Below are positions 20,860 to 31,700 of a stretch of 64,000 bases of DNA, one piece after another. Under the pieces are notes generated by a model. It worked only from the letters and a program-made list of their open reading frames with translations, had not been told where the DNA came from and did no database searches. The position numbers were made by a program, and so were the translations under genes. Source of the stretch: Mesorhabditis belari (taxonomy: Eukaryota; Nematoda; Chromadorea; Rhabditida; Rhabditidae); contig CAUEEP010000865.1 in assembly GCA_958450365.1 (NCBI GenBank), positions 186,001-250,000 of the forward strand, read 5' to 3'. How positions within the stretch are numbered: position 1 is the stretch's first letter; each line of letters starts with the position of its first letter.

Positions 20860-21330
20860 AACGTGTGCAAACGAGCGTAGCTTTTTGATCTTCTTTTATT
20901 TTTTTTTGACTTTTGATTTTTTTTGCACGACTAAAATGAAAATTTTGAATAGAATTGGCAAAAAAATGTAATTTTAAGCCTCTGCATGTCACAAAAGATA
21001 AAATGGACATAAACTAAAATAAACTATAGACTCAAACATTGAACACTTGGATTTGATTCGAGAGATCAAACTGAGAGTTTTTCAAAAAAGCCTTTCAAAA
21101 ATCTTCTTTTATTTTAACTGTCTTCGCACTTAGTTGTTCCTATTTGGGCAGATCACAACCAATCACATTTCTCGATCCCTTGCTATTGTCATCCAGTGTT
21201 TCCTATCTTGTTGTTCCTGGTTCGAAGTCTTCGACTTGCTTGTGCTGGTGTTGCTTGATCCCTCGATGCCGGAAGAGAGCAGGGAGGCCGTGCGGGGTAC
21301 TGAGGCAGAAGTGTAGCTGTCCTAGCCGAT
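20860..21330. other. Intergenic, nothing recognised up to the 5S-like element
   Basis: This is AT-rich to 21120, then more balanced sequence with no supported gene. Confidence 0.4.
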
Positions 21331-21334
21331 GATA

Positions 21335-21455
21335 CTCCGATGGCCGGGCTGGGGCGCTCGGAGGGAAACCCACAAAAGTCGAACCCACGACTATCCCGCG
21401 CCGACTTTGCTTAACTTGGCAGATCGGACGGGATAGACCCCAGGTCCTTCCTCTT
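21335..21455 (-). repeat. 5S rRNA-like element (SINE3-like or pseudogene)
   Basis: The minus strand contains ATCCCGTCCGATCTGCCAAG directly followed by TTAAGCAAAGTCGG, the conserved 5' half and A-box region of eukaryotic 5S rRNA. The following GATAGTCGTGGGTTCGAC resembles a diverged form of the region containing AGTACTTGGATGGGAGAC. The 3' part is too diverged to pair with the 5' end, so it is not a functional 5S gene. Confidence 0.6.
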
Positions 21456-21483
21456 CTAGGCCCCCAACGATCAAATTATGTGT

Positions 21484-21638
21484 CAAATATTAATAGATTT
21501 TTGGAAACTACGTAAAAAGTTCGGTTCGAAATGTCAAACTTTCAGGATCGATTAGTTCAATCGTTTTTTTCTAAAATAGCGGAACAGACGGACATAAACA
21601 CAGACACACACATACTTTCTCGCTTATAATAAGTAGGA
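21484..21638 (-). mobile_element. Helitron-like 5' end
   Basis: The minus strand begins TCCTACTTATTATAAGCGAG followed by a GTGTGTGTCTGTG tract and GTCCGTCTGTTCC. This resembles well-known 5' ends of animal Helitron-type elements and the ends at 17860 and 63327. No 3' end was assigned. Confidence 0.4.
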
Positions 21639-21854
21639 TATGTACTTGTTGGCTGAATATCTTTCAAGTTTCTGCATCAATTTTTCAAAGCTGTCACCAA
21701 GTTTCACAACAAACTCGAGTTGCATTGGGGAGGATCTACCTGAATGAACGATGCCTTCATTGGTGTCTATCTTCAGAAGATTCTCGGAGCTCGGTGCTTT
21801 TCGGAAAGCTGGTGTGGGATACATTCTCAGCTCAAAAAAGTGAGACAACGAAGA

Positions 21855-22302
21855 AGAAACACAAGGAGCTTCAGATCGATTGAATTCTTGTGGATGTGGA
21901 TGCACTAAATGCATTCAAGCTTCCGATGTTGTTTGGAACGCACCGTAAAGGTCAAAATTTGATCATTGTACGAGCATTGGATAACGAATGAACCAAAACC
22001 AGTGACCCGGTATGGAAACCCGGCTCTTCCACCAATGGAAATATATCTTGATTGGGTTGGGACGGCTTGGAGTGAGTTGCCAAAAGAAATGACCATTCAT
22101 TCTTTCAAAAGTTATGCAATTACGACGGCTTTGGATGAATCGGAAGATGCTCTCGTTCACTGTTTCAAGAAAGATGTTCCAATTCCAGAAGGAGCAAAAC
22201 AATTGGCCGAAGCTCGACTTGAACAAGCCATCAATCGAGTAAATGATCGTGTTGGAAACATTGTTTTTGATGATTCGGATGATTCTTTGATCTATAATTG
22301 TG
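21855..22302 (+). pseudogene. Pogo/Tigger-like DDE transposase C-terminal remnant
   Basis: One frame has CGCTKCIQASDVVWNAP then a stop. A second frame (from 21966) continues YEHWITNE..., then DWVGTAWSELPKEMTIHSFK and TTALDESEDALVH. The order C-T-x-x-IQ-x-x-DV-x-WN, then W-x-x-x-A-W-x-x-(I/L)-x-x-E-x-(I/V)-x-x-SF, then ALD-(G/E)-SED, is that of the pogo/jerky-type DDE domain C-terminus. A frameshift and missing catalytic core make it a fossil. Confidence 0.6.
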
Positions 22303-22489
22303 ACTTTTTATGTTTGTTGTTATTTTGTGTTTATTGTTATTTACTTGCTATCTTTGCTGTTAACTTCATAAAATTAAACAAATATGACTATTTTCCTGCA
22401 TTTTTGAAAGAAATATCATTCCTTTGCGTTTGAAGTTTTTACATGAAGTTTGATTGATTTAGTAAGTACCTATTTGCTTTGTTTGGTCA

Positions 22490-22735
22490 AAAAAAACTAG
22501 TACTGCACCTCTAATAGTACAGGATTTAAAAGCTATTTCGCGTTATTAAATTTCATAGGCAAAAAAAATGTAAAATTTAGGGGTAGTCCTATCATTTTGC
22601 GGGTTAGGGGTGGTCCTATCATTTTGCGGGTTAGGGGTGGTCCTATCATTTTGCAACGCACCTTACCGCGATCTCAGCCATCACGAAAAAATAGTACTGC
22701 GTAGTACTAATAGAGAAAATACGGTAATTGTTCGT
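22490..22735. repeat. MITE-like element with 27-bp minisatellite
   Basis: Three copies of a unit containing TCCTATCATTTTGCGGGTTA lie at about 22585-22655. Sequence to the right (ATAGAGAAAATACGGTA) resembles the MITE B terminus. The 3' end of the neighbouring gene abuts it. Confidence 0.55.
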
Positions 22736-24914
22736 TTAACCCCCCTTTTTCAGATGAAACTCGGTTCTCCCAAATGGGAAACCTGGCTCGTCTCTCGCAT
22801 TGACCATCAGCAAGGAGGCGGCAACTGATGTCAATTGAATTGAAGTGAAATGGGTTTTCAAAATAAAATATATATTTTGCACTTTTTGAAAAACAAAACT
22901 GACTCGAATATGATTCATCAGTAAATCATCAGACAAATGTTTCCGATTTCACATTTTAAATTTCATTCAAATCAAATCATTTCATTCATTTCATTTCATT
23001 CAAAGTCATATTCACTTTTGTACAAATATGTCATCTTTGCTGGGATTTCGTATCTCCATCATACCATATTTAGAGGCCTAAAGAAACGGTTTAGTTAGAA
23101 CTGGACCGAAAACTGGGCTGAATTCGGTCCGGTCTGAACCGAAATTTCCCAAATTTCGCTCCGGGTCGGTTCGGTCCGAATCGAAGCCAAAACTGGATCG
23201 AAAACTGGGCCGAATTCGGTCCGAATCGAAACCAAAACTGGATCGAAAACTGGGCCGAATTCGGTCCGGTCTGAACCGAAATTTCCCAAATTTCGTTCCG
23301 GGTCGGTTCGGTCCGAATCGAAACCGAAACTGGATCGAAAACCGAGCCGAATTCGGTCCGGTCCGCCAATGTCTAGTATAGAGAGAATCACAAACGAGAT
23401 GAAACTCTGAAATAAAGATTGTATTCCGAATAAAAGTGTATTCCTTTCAGATAATTTTTTGATTTTCAGTTAAATCAGTGAATGAAAATTAGAATAAAAT
23501 AATTTCTATAAGAAATACGTACGTTATCAAGCATCACAACAGTGATGTGGTACCGGAGTAGAAGTGAATTCTACCGGATTAAAATAATGACTTCTAATTC
23601 CTTATAATAAGCTCTATTATTCCACTCACCAATTACATAATAGTAGAGGCCGAGACAGACGGTTCCAATACATACGCTAATCACAATTCTACACGCCTCA
23701 CGTCTATCCGCCTTGGCCGATAAGGTATCATCGTGCAGAGTTTGCCAATTCGAAATAATCCCTCGATTATTTCGTCTCGCTGCTCGCCTTTCAGCTATCC
23801 AATTATCTCGCTGAAATACTTTGATGATTTCCTTTTACTTTTATAGAAATGGTTTGTGTTGGTTTGTGAAAAAGTGTTTAAAGATGCAGTTTTCGAGGGG
23901 CTATTTTGTTGGTTTGGTGGTACTTTTAGTAATTCTAAGCTTGCAGTATTGGGAAGTTGCTCTCTTTCCAATATCTAGCTACTCGACTAGCCTAAGTCAC
24001 TCGACTCACCTCGATTCTCCTCCTTGCCAACTCGTCGACACTTCGATCGATCTCGGATTGATGTGCCGTTTCATCGAGTTCAACCACCGAAAGCTAGATA
24101 GAGAATTTTCATTGAGCTATTTAGAGTAAAAAAAATCTCAAAATGCACAAAACTGTATCTATTATGTTTATTTGAATCTGTGTGAAGTTAAAGCATTGAA
24201 AAATAACATGGATATGTCTGGAAAAAGTACCAAAGTTTAACTTCAATCTCTTTGCCCACCTCTCTAAATTGGTATGGTGGCGGTTGATTGTCATTCCCGC
24301 CTTCAGCTTCAGAATTAGCTCTTGGGAATAAATTACGGTCTGCTGAAAAAGAAGAAGGGACAGGATTCGATGTATGGTGATGTGGATGTTCGAGGAACTC
24401 GGCTGGTGGACCCGTTGAAGTGATGAATGAATGGAGAGACGAGTAGGGAGGAGCCGGTCCGAGCACTCTTCGATCTGAATACAATAGAAGAATTGAGTAA
24501 ACTTTAAAAGCATTTAGTTACCGAGGCTTATCATCAAAGATCAAAGCAAACTTTATCATAATATCATTACAAAAATTGAGTTTTAAATCTAAATTTAAAT
24601 CTAAATTTAAATCTAAACCTTATTGGGCTAACGTGTTGGCTTTTAGATTTTGGATCGAACGAACCAACGACTTCACAAAATAATGGCAATAAAAGTGCCC
24701 AGCCGGTTGGTTGTATTTAAGAATATTTTTGGAATCTAGAGATTAATGAAAAACAATGGAAAACTCTATTTTAGCCGATCCTCGATTTTCTTCAAAAAGC
24801 GATGAATTCAGCCTTTAAAGCTCCTCTAAAGCTCCTTTATAGTTCCTATTTAGTTCCTTTGAAGCTCCTTTAAAGCTCCTTTAAAGCTCCTCGCGCCAAA
24901 CCCGTTCCCTTGGG

Positions 24915-24945
<31 letters not shown>

Positions 24946-26030
24946 TGGGAATCTCGTTAATCCATTATTATTTTCGATGTCAGTTCTTTAGTTTTAGGGA
25001 ACTCCATCAACAGGCACAACACAAACAGAAGATGGCCTTTTGCGCCTTTCTGTAGCCGATTTTCATCATTTGGAGGATACGATGTGTTCAATGTGTTCAC
25101 CATCAACGATTATCAATGGTTCCATCAAATCAATGGATTATCAATGGTGTTCCATGATTGGAAATACACTTTTAAAACTAAAGTATCATGATTATGCCAA
25201 AACAGCATACAACTGGGAAAAAGACACAAAAATGTCTGGCATTGTTGCCATGTTTGGCATTTCTCCAATGTTGTCCTGCTAACATCTACAGGGTGCGTCA
25301 TAATTATTGCAACAAGATACTCAAGGCATTGCACACCATGAAGTTTCACTGGAAGAAGATTTTTAAACAGAAATAGCTTTATTTAACAGTAACAAATAAG
25401 GAAACAAGAGATCATTCGATATGACCGCATTTTGCCTTGATAACTGCCCTTAATCGGTTCGGATATGCCTCCACTGCGGCCCGAATGTCATCTTGAGGAG
25501 TCGCCTTCCATCCTTTGGTCAAAGACTTCTTCAAACAATCCAAACTTGTGTGTTTTCGAGAGCAGACATTAGCCTCCAAGATTGCCCAAATGGAAAAGTC
25601 CATCACATTGAGATCCGGTGAGTTTGGAGGCCATTCATCCTTGGTGATCACTGAGGGAAAGTTGGCCACACACCAGTCCTGAACCGTCTTCTTCGTGTGA
25701 GCGGGAGGCAATTAGGCAAGAATAAAGAAGATAGAACGCAACACAACAAAAAAGGAGGCAAAAAAATAAGAAAGCTGTTTGGAAAACGATCTTGGAACTC
25801 TTGTTGCAATAATTATGACGCACCCTGTATAATGAGTAAGCAATTGAATCAGAATCAGAAATTGGAGGGAAATCGTTATTTCGACTATTTCGACTAGTTC
25901 GATTCAATCAAATTTTGAAATATCGAATCGAAAATCGAAAATCGAAGCCATTCATGTGCTCACCGATATCTTCGTAAGCGGGAGGGGAAATTATCGAAAT
26001 CAAAGAAGCACCCGGCTGTAATCGTGACAT
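22736..26030 (-). CDS. Single-pass membrane protein with PPxY motifs, unrecognised family
   Basis: Four exons join in phase: 26030-25964, 24474-24260, 23810-23630 and 22824-22736 (TAA), giving 183 residues. Residues 1-94 are hydrophilic and Pro-rich with PPAY (16-19) and PPPY (87-90) and a His cluster. Residues 95-135 are basic. Residues about 136-162 form one strong membrane segment (RIVISVCIGTVCLGLYYYVI...), followed by a 21-residue polar tail ending HLKKGG. PPxY motifs bind WW domains, such as those of Nedd4-type ubiquitin ligases. With no signal peptide, the N-terminus is probably cytosolic. Intron 1 hosts a Tc1/mariner remnant. The family is unknown. Confidence 0.75.
23095..23370. repeat. 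Long-unit tandem repeat in last intron of the PPxY gene
   Basis: Repeats contain AAAACTGGRCCGAATTCGGT and CCGAAATTTCCCAAATTTCG, in full and partial units. This GC-rich island is unlike its surroundings. GAATTCGGTCC/GGACCGAATTC-type inverted motifs recur. Confidence 0.7.
25287..25829 (-). mobile_element. Tc1/mariner-superfamily element (deleted), copy 1
   Basis: The termini TACAGGGTGCGTCATAATTA and its inverse enclose 543 bp. A minus-strand frame (25711-25412) encodes WPPNSPDLNVMDFSIWAILE and a Lys/Arg-rich tail; N-SPDLN-x-MDF-x-IW is the third catalytic region of a Tc1/mariner-group transposase. The first two catalytic regions are deleted. Copy 2 starts at 63624. Confidence 0.8.
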
Positions 26031-26346
26031 AATATTGGAATTTGGTGATTTGAATTGGCGGCGAAGATGGCTACTGCCTTTTATCTAACTTTTTCTCTCA
26101 ACAAAAACATGATGCGTATTTTCTTCGCATAATTTTTTGTCTGAACATGTCACTTCTTTGTTACTTTCCTTTGAACTGATAACTTTACGAAGAGAAAAGA
26201 ACAATTTTGATGACTCACAATTTCAAAATAGGGAATGCTCATGTTTCCGTTTGAATTTATGATAAAATTATTAAAGAAAAGGAGACATAATTCAAGAAAG
26301 ATAAAATGATGAAATGATGAAATGCTTATAATGCTTAAATTAAGCA

Positions 26347-26605
26347 AACAAGGGAATGGTCTTAGCTCAAAGTTCGGAATCGATTGGAAACACAGTGCAC
26401 AACATAGAATCGGCAATGGTGAACAAAACGCCACAAAACTTCGGAGAAAAATCGGATTTCGCTGAGGGACAGGAATACCCCTTCAACAAAAAGTTTGTAA
26501 AGGCCTTTACGGTGATCATCACGAATGCACCGATCAACAGGCTTGTGGAACGGGGATGGGGGATTCGCAGATAGCTTTTTTGATCGCTTTTTTTTGTTTT
26601 TACCA
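26347..26605 (-). CDS. Possible small secreted or membrane protein (uncertain)
   Basis: A minus-strand frame from an ATG at 26605 (or 26557) runs to a TGA near 26367. It includes a hydrophobic segment SLLIGAFVMITVKAFTNFLL, then CPSAKSDFSPKFCGVLFTI. A TATAAATA motif lies 10-20 bases upstream of the first ATG. The opposite strand is also open for 72 codons, so the coding strand is not proven. The 3' 90 bases are duplicated at 26851-26945, where the frame is lost. Confidence 0.3.
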
Positions 26606-26850
26606 TTTTCAACGTATTTATAGTGCAAATATTAATCCCTGAACTGGTTGCATCAACCGAAGAGGCCTAAGATCAAAAAAAAGCATTCTTACTGCATTCT
26701 TACTGCATTCTTACTAAATGTTAACACAAAAAGATGGTTTGCTGAACGCAAATTGAATATTGTATTGAATATTGAATATTTTAAAACACAAACTTTATGT
26801 GAGTTTAAGTGATCGAACTTCTCACGTTAAGTAAACAACTTTTCGTTGCT

Positions 26851-26945
26851 TACAAGGGAATGGTCTTAGCTCAAAGTTCAGAATCAATTGGAAACACAGT
26901 GCACAACATAGAATCGGCAATGGTGAACAAAACGCCACAAAAATT
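26851..26945. repeat. Partial duplication of 26347-26440
   Basis: CAAGGGAATGGTCTTAGCTC through AACGCCACAAAA is repeated with two substitutions, then the sequence diverges. This suggests a recent local copy of one end of the candidate gene. Confidence 0.8.
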
Positions 26946-27140
26946 AGCCACGGAAACGTGACGAATCTAGCATGCAAAATCAAGATTAAAAACTGACTCC
27001 TTTATTTGATATTACTTGATTAGTGCTCACATTTCTCAAGTTTAATAATTCAATTTTGGTTACGCGATACAATATATGGGTTTCAAACAATCCTCAAACT
27101 CAAAAGTCACCATAAATGTTGAACACCCCTGTTTCAAATA

Positions 27141-27661
27141 TTAGGTTGATGCAAAAGTCTTTTTCATTTTTTTCGTACTTCTTTTGAAAAATAACAAAGT
27201 CATCAATTAACCTATGGTTTGCTCTAAATGAAAAGTGTTTATTGTTGAATTTCCCATCTTTTTAAGTCAATTTGGGTTCACTTTCAAGCAAATTCGAGAG
27301 TGAAAACGGGTTTTTCATAAAAATCTATAAAAACCTCTATAAAGAAATTGGCTGAATCAATTTCTCTGAAAATCTGAAAAAATATCTAACTTTTTGTGCT
27401 CTATCTTTTATTTATTAACATCAAGATTGGTTTCCTTAGCTAAAGCGTCTAAAATGCATCATCGAGCCGTCGCCTTTTTTGACTACCCGACTTCAGGCTC
27501 TCAAAAAAATCTAGACATAAGACATTTTAAACTCGTTTTAATGTCATTTTGCAGAAAAGTAATTGGCCTTTCGAATGCAATAAACCGTTGTTCAATTGGT
27601 GCATTTGTTACTTTTTAACGGAAGTACGAAAAAAATGAAAAAGACTTTTGCATCAACCTAA
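27141..27661. mobile_element. Mariner-like MITE family D, copy 1
   Basis: It is a 521-bp element with termini TTAGGTTGATGCAAAAGTCT and inverse, flanked by TA (27139-27140 and 27662-27663). It has no transposase frame. Copy 2 is at 60451-61494. Confidence 0.85.
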
Positions 27662-27814
27662 TAGCTTCAAAGTGCTCAAACAGGAAACGCCAGTCTTAGA
27701 GTGGGTTTTAATTTTCAGATTCATTATGACTTTTGTTTTTTTTCTTTGCTTTGAAAGCGAAAGCTTGAAGGATTTTATCACTACATACGAACAGGACTTG
27801 ATGAAAAATCCAAA

Positions 27815-28165
27815 AGCTATGGCCGGCCAAGCCAAGGCCAGGCCATGCCAAAGCCAGAAGGCCAGAAGGCCAGAAGCCAGAAGGTCAAAGCCAAAAGCCA
27901 TGGCCTTGGCCTGGGTTTTTGTTGTTGCTAATCTTGTTACATTTGTTTTGTTTCCTAGATAGATAAATGATTCTTGATACTATTTTTATTTAAAACTAAA
28001 GCAAATTAACATTATTCATTAAACTATCATTTTACTACTTAAACTGGCGACTTTTGAAAATTGGTTGGCCAGGCCAGGCCAAAAACCAGCCAGATGGCCT
28101 GGTCTGGCCTGGCCGACCTGACCTGGCCTGGTCTGGTCCTAACCTGGCCTAGCCTGAAAAATCGT
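27815..28165. repeat. GGCC-rich low-complexity pair
   Basis: The stretch 27815-27915 is rich in GGCCAGAAGGCC-type sequence and 28063-28160 in GGCCTGGTCTGG-type sequence. No gene is supported. Confidence 0.5.
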
Positions 28166-28711
28166 CCCTTCGTCCAGCCCTGCATACGAATCGGAGGCTT
28201 CTTTACTATTGTTCTCTTGCCTCCACTAATCGTGTATAAGTTGAAACTTTGAAATTTTTATTTCAAAGATTAGCATTTTGTTCTGGATAAAATTATGAAT
28301 GATTTTTGTTATTATGATTAAGATAATAACAAACTTGATGCAAAATCTAAACCAAATTCGAGTGCAGATTTTTTTCTTATACGATTCTGCTCAACTTTTT
28401 AAAATAAAGCACAGTAATGACTGAAAAGTATTATTATAATATAATGCATCAAAAAAAATCTGAAAAAGGATGCTTTTATGTTGGCTAAATGTGTGAAATA
28501 ATCTGTCTGTCATTAATTAATTAATCTTTTAAGACAAAAAAAATGATATGCTATGAAAAAAACGTGTAACAAGCGCTTTATTATTGTGAAAAGGCACTTT
28601 TGCGAGCGCCCATTTTTGAAACCCGTACATTCAGCGAGAAAGAAAATGATTCAAGCAGAAAAAAAAACAGCAAGAAAAAACAAACGACTACTATTACATT
28701 AATTTTCAAAA

Positions 28712-31700
28712 TCACGTGGCTATTGTACAATCCCTAACTGTGATATTATTCGCGGTTTGCGTGTTCGGCGAAAGGGTGATTTTCTCGGAAATCTCGATCA
28801 CTTCCAAATGGCCATTCGCTTCTAGTGGATAGTCGACACAAACGAAATATGAGGAACGATCCTGGAAAGTTTTCTGATAATATTGATATTTGCTGTTATT
28901 TGCTTAACTCTACAATAAAATTTCTAAAACCACGTCTTAAACTGGTGATGAAGAACTATAAGAACTAAGAAACTAAGGAACTAACTAATTCTGAGAGAAT
29001 CGAGGGACAGAATTCTTAAATCCAATCGCCCTGCTCTCCCGATTTGACTGCTGCTAATGGTTTAAAAGGATGTAGGATTTGTAGATAAAAAATAGCCAAA
29101 CTTAGGGCAACAAAGTCCAATTTTAAAAAGATCATACCGCTTATGCCAAAGGAATCTTTTCAAAAGAGCTTTTTTTGACAGATTAACAATTCTTTAATTA
29201 ATAAATTAATAATAATTTTTCCTAGTGTCGATAAGCACTTTAATAGCCTTAAAAATGGTATTTGCCTGTTTTTCAAGGAAGCAAAAGGGTATGCCGATGG
29301 CTGGACTCGGCTCCGCAGTGGTGGGTCCTACAAGCTTGGCTTTGCAGTCCGACGCACTACCAACTAACCGGCCGATGGCGGGACTCGGGTCCGCAGTGGT
29401 GGGTCCTACAAGCTTGGCTTTGTAGTCCGACACACTACCATTAGCCGGCCGATGTCGGGACTCGGATCCGCAGTGGTGGGTGGGCGCTTGACTTTGTAGT
29501 CCGACGCACTACCAACTAGGCCGCCGCTGCTCTTGCTTCGCTTGCGTGTGGAGCGCCACTATAGGTGCGATTTTTCGAAGATGGTCGTTCAGTCGCTCAC
29601 GGCTCCTTTCCTTTACCGATTCCAAAAGGGAAGCCTTCTATACCAAGCATGTTTGCCAGATGGCGAGCGATTACGTTAGAATCCGGTAGAATTCACTTCT
29701 ACTCCGGTACCACACAAAGAATACCTACATAGGGATTTCTCTTTTGCTTTAGAGATGGTAGAAAAAGGTATTTAGCTAGAAATTTATACCCGCGGGTTTT
29801 CAGGGTTGGATTGGAGGATCGATTGGAGGGAATTCAGGGTTGGATTGGAGGATCGATTGGAGGGAATTCAGGGTTGGATTGGAGGATCGATTGGAGGGAA
29901 TTCAGGGTTGGATTGGAGGATCGATTGGAGGGAATTCAGGGTTGGATTGGAGGATCGATTGGAGGGAATTCAGGGTTGGATTGGAGGATCGATTGGAGGG
30001 AATTCAGGGTTGGATTGGAGGATCGATTGGAGGGAATTCAGGGTTGGATTGGAGGATCGATTGGAGGGAATTCAGGGTTGGATTGGAGGATCGATTGGAG
30101 GGAATTGAGGGTTGGATTGGAGGATCGATTGGAGGGAATCGATTGGAGCTATTCATTTTATCGAGTCTATCAATCTATCAAACTTTCTTCCTATATTATG
30201 CTGTTCAATTTTCTCCAATTCAATTCACTTTTTTTAATTCACTTTTTGTAATTCGTCTGTTTTTTTGAAACCAACTTGTGCTATGCAATTCACTGAGGAG
30301 ATTTGCAGATAGAAATGCGGATTCGACTCGTCGTGTTGACCCCGAATCACGCATGGTTCTAAAATTGTTTGGTTTTACATCTTCAAGACTGATTGGATAG
30401 TCCAGAAATAAGAAGTTTCAGGAAAAATTCGCTTGTAAATTTCTTGTAAATTTCTTGTAAATGTAAATGGAAATAAATAGCCTAATGAAAATTTTATTAT
30501 GCTGATTTAAAATCAAGTTTCAGCCCTAGCAATTTTCAGCAAGCGAATTTCAAATCAAATTTTAAACTAGACGACTTTTAAGCATTAAAATTCTCAAGAA
30601 TTTCATATGTTTTTCTCAAGAATCGTCCATTTTTTGTATTTTTAAAAAAAATTTAGTAATTTTCGACTACCAATAACAACAAGTAGCTAAAGTAATCAAA
30701 TCCTAGCCATTTATCTTTTCAGAGCTTTTGAAACATGAGTTTCAAAATAAAGCGTCTCTTTATGTATCTCTTTGGCTTTGGCGTCTTTGGCGTCTTTGGC
30801 TTTTGGCGACTAGGCGTGGCTCTTTTATCTTGCATCCCGAATCTGCTTTCTCTAAATCCTCTAGATCCTCTAGATCCTCTAGAGCTTTGTAAATCGTGTG
30901 ACTAAAGTTTGGAATGCCCTTCCCGACAAGTTGCGTTTGATCTCCACCGTGTCTGATTTTAAAAGGGCTATTTCGTTGCATTTTAAGTGACTTTGTCATC
31001 TTTTAACGCAACTGGGTCGTGGACCTGGGTCGTGGACCTGGGTCGTGGACCTGGGTCGTGGACCTGGGTCGTGGACCTGGGTCGTGGACCTGGGTCGTGG
31101 TCGTGGGCCAATCTTTATGACTTTGGTGTCATTTTGTTGCACTTATTGAGATCTACAAAATAGCCCTTTTAAAATCAGACACGGTGGAGTTCAAAGTAAG
31201 CCAATCTTTTTGATTTTGGCGCCATTTTGTAGATTGGAATGCCCTTCCCGACAAGTTGCGTTTGATCTCCACCGTGTCTGATTTTAAAGGTGTGAAATGT
31301 CTGATATTTCGTTGCATTTTAAGTGACTTTGTCATCTTTTATCTAGTACATTTTTCATGTCGTTTTCGCACTTTATTTCTTTCTGAATAAAGTATTTATA
31401 TAAAACGCTGCAGTGGCCAAGTCTTATTAAATAATTTTCCCATATTCTCAAAAAAAAAAACTGTTTTTCTATCTATTCTCTTTCTATCTATCTATTTCTA
31501 TCTATTCCTTCTATTTCTATCTATTCTTTCTATTCATCTCCAATCTTCACCTCCAATTTTGCAACTTTGTTCCGCAATCAGATCATCTCCGTCCAAAATC
31601 GCCAGCAAACCCGCCCGCCCACCGTCTTTTTCCCAAAGTTGAACCTGAAAAAAGTTGGCTGAACCTTTAAAAACTTATTAATTTAGTTTTCTTTCAAAAA

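Noticed and set aside
22745..22828. Plus-strand exon candidate after CCCCCTTTTTCAG starting with ATG
   Set aside because: The opposite strand fits in phase as the last exon of the PPxY membrane protein, and no upstream plus-strand exon joins to it.
23821..24129. Plus-strand frame with a hydrophobic segment (VGLVVLLVILSLQYW)
   Set aside because: It lies opposite an intron of the minus-strand gene; no splice partner, domain or termination context supports it. It stays a weak possibility.
29806..30268. Overlapping plus-strand frames of 100-146 codons rich in G, W, I and R
   Set aside because: They are the three readings of a 34-bp minisatellite unit that has no stop codon. There is no conserved domain, and they lie inside an intron of a minus-strand gene.
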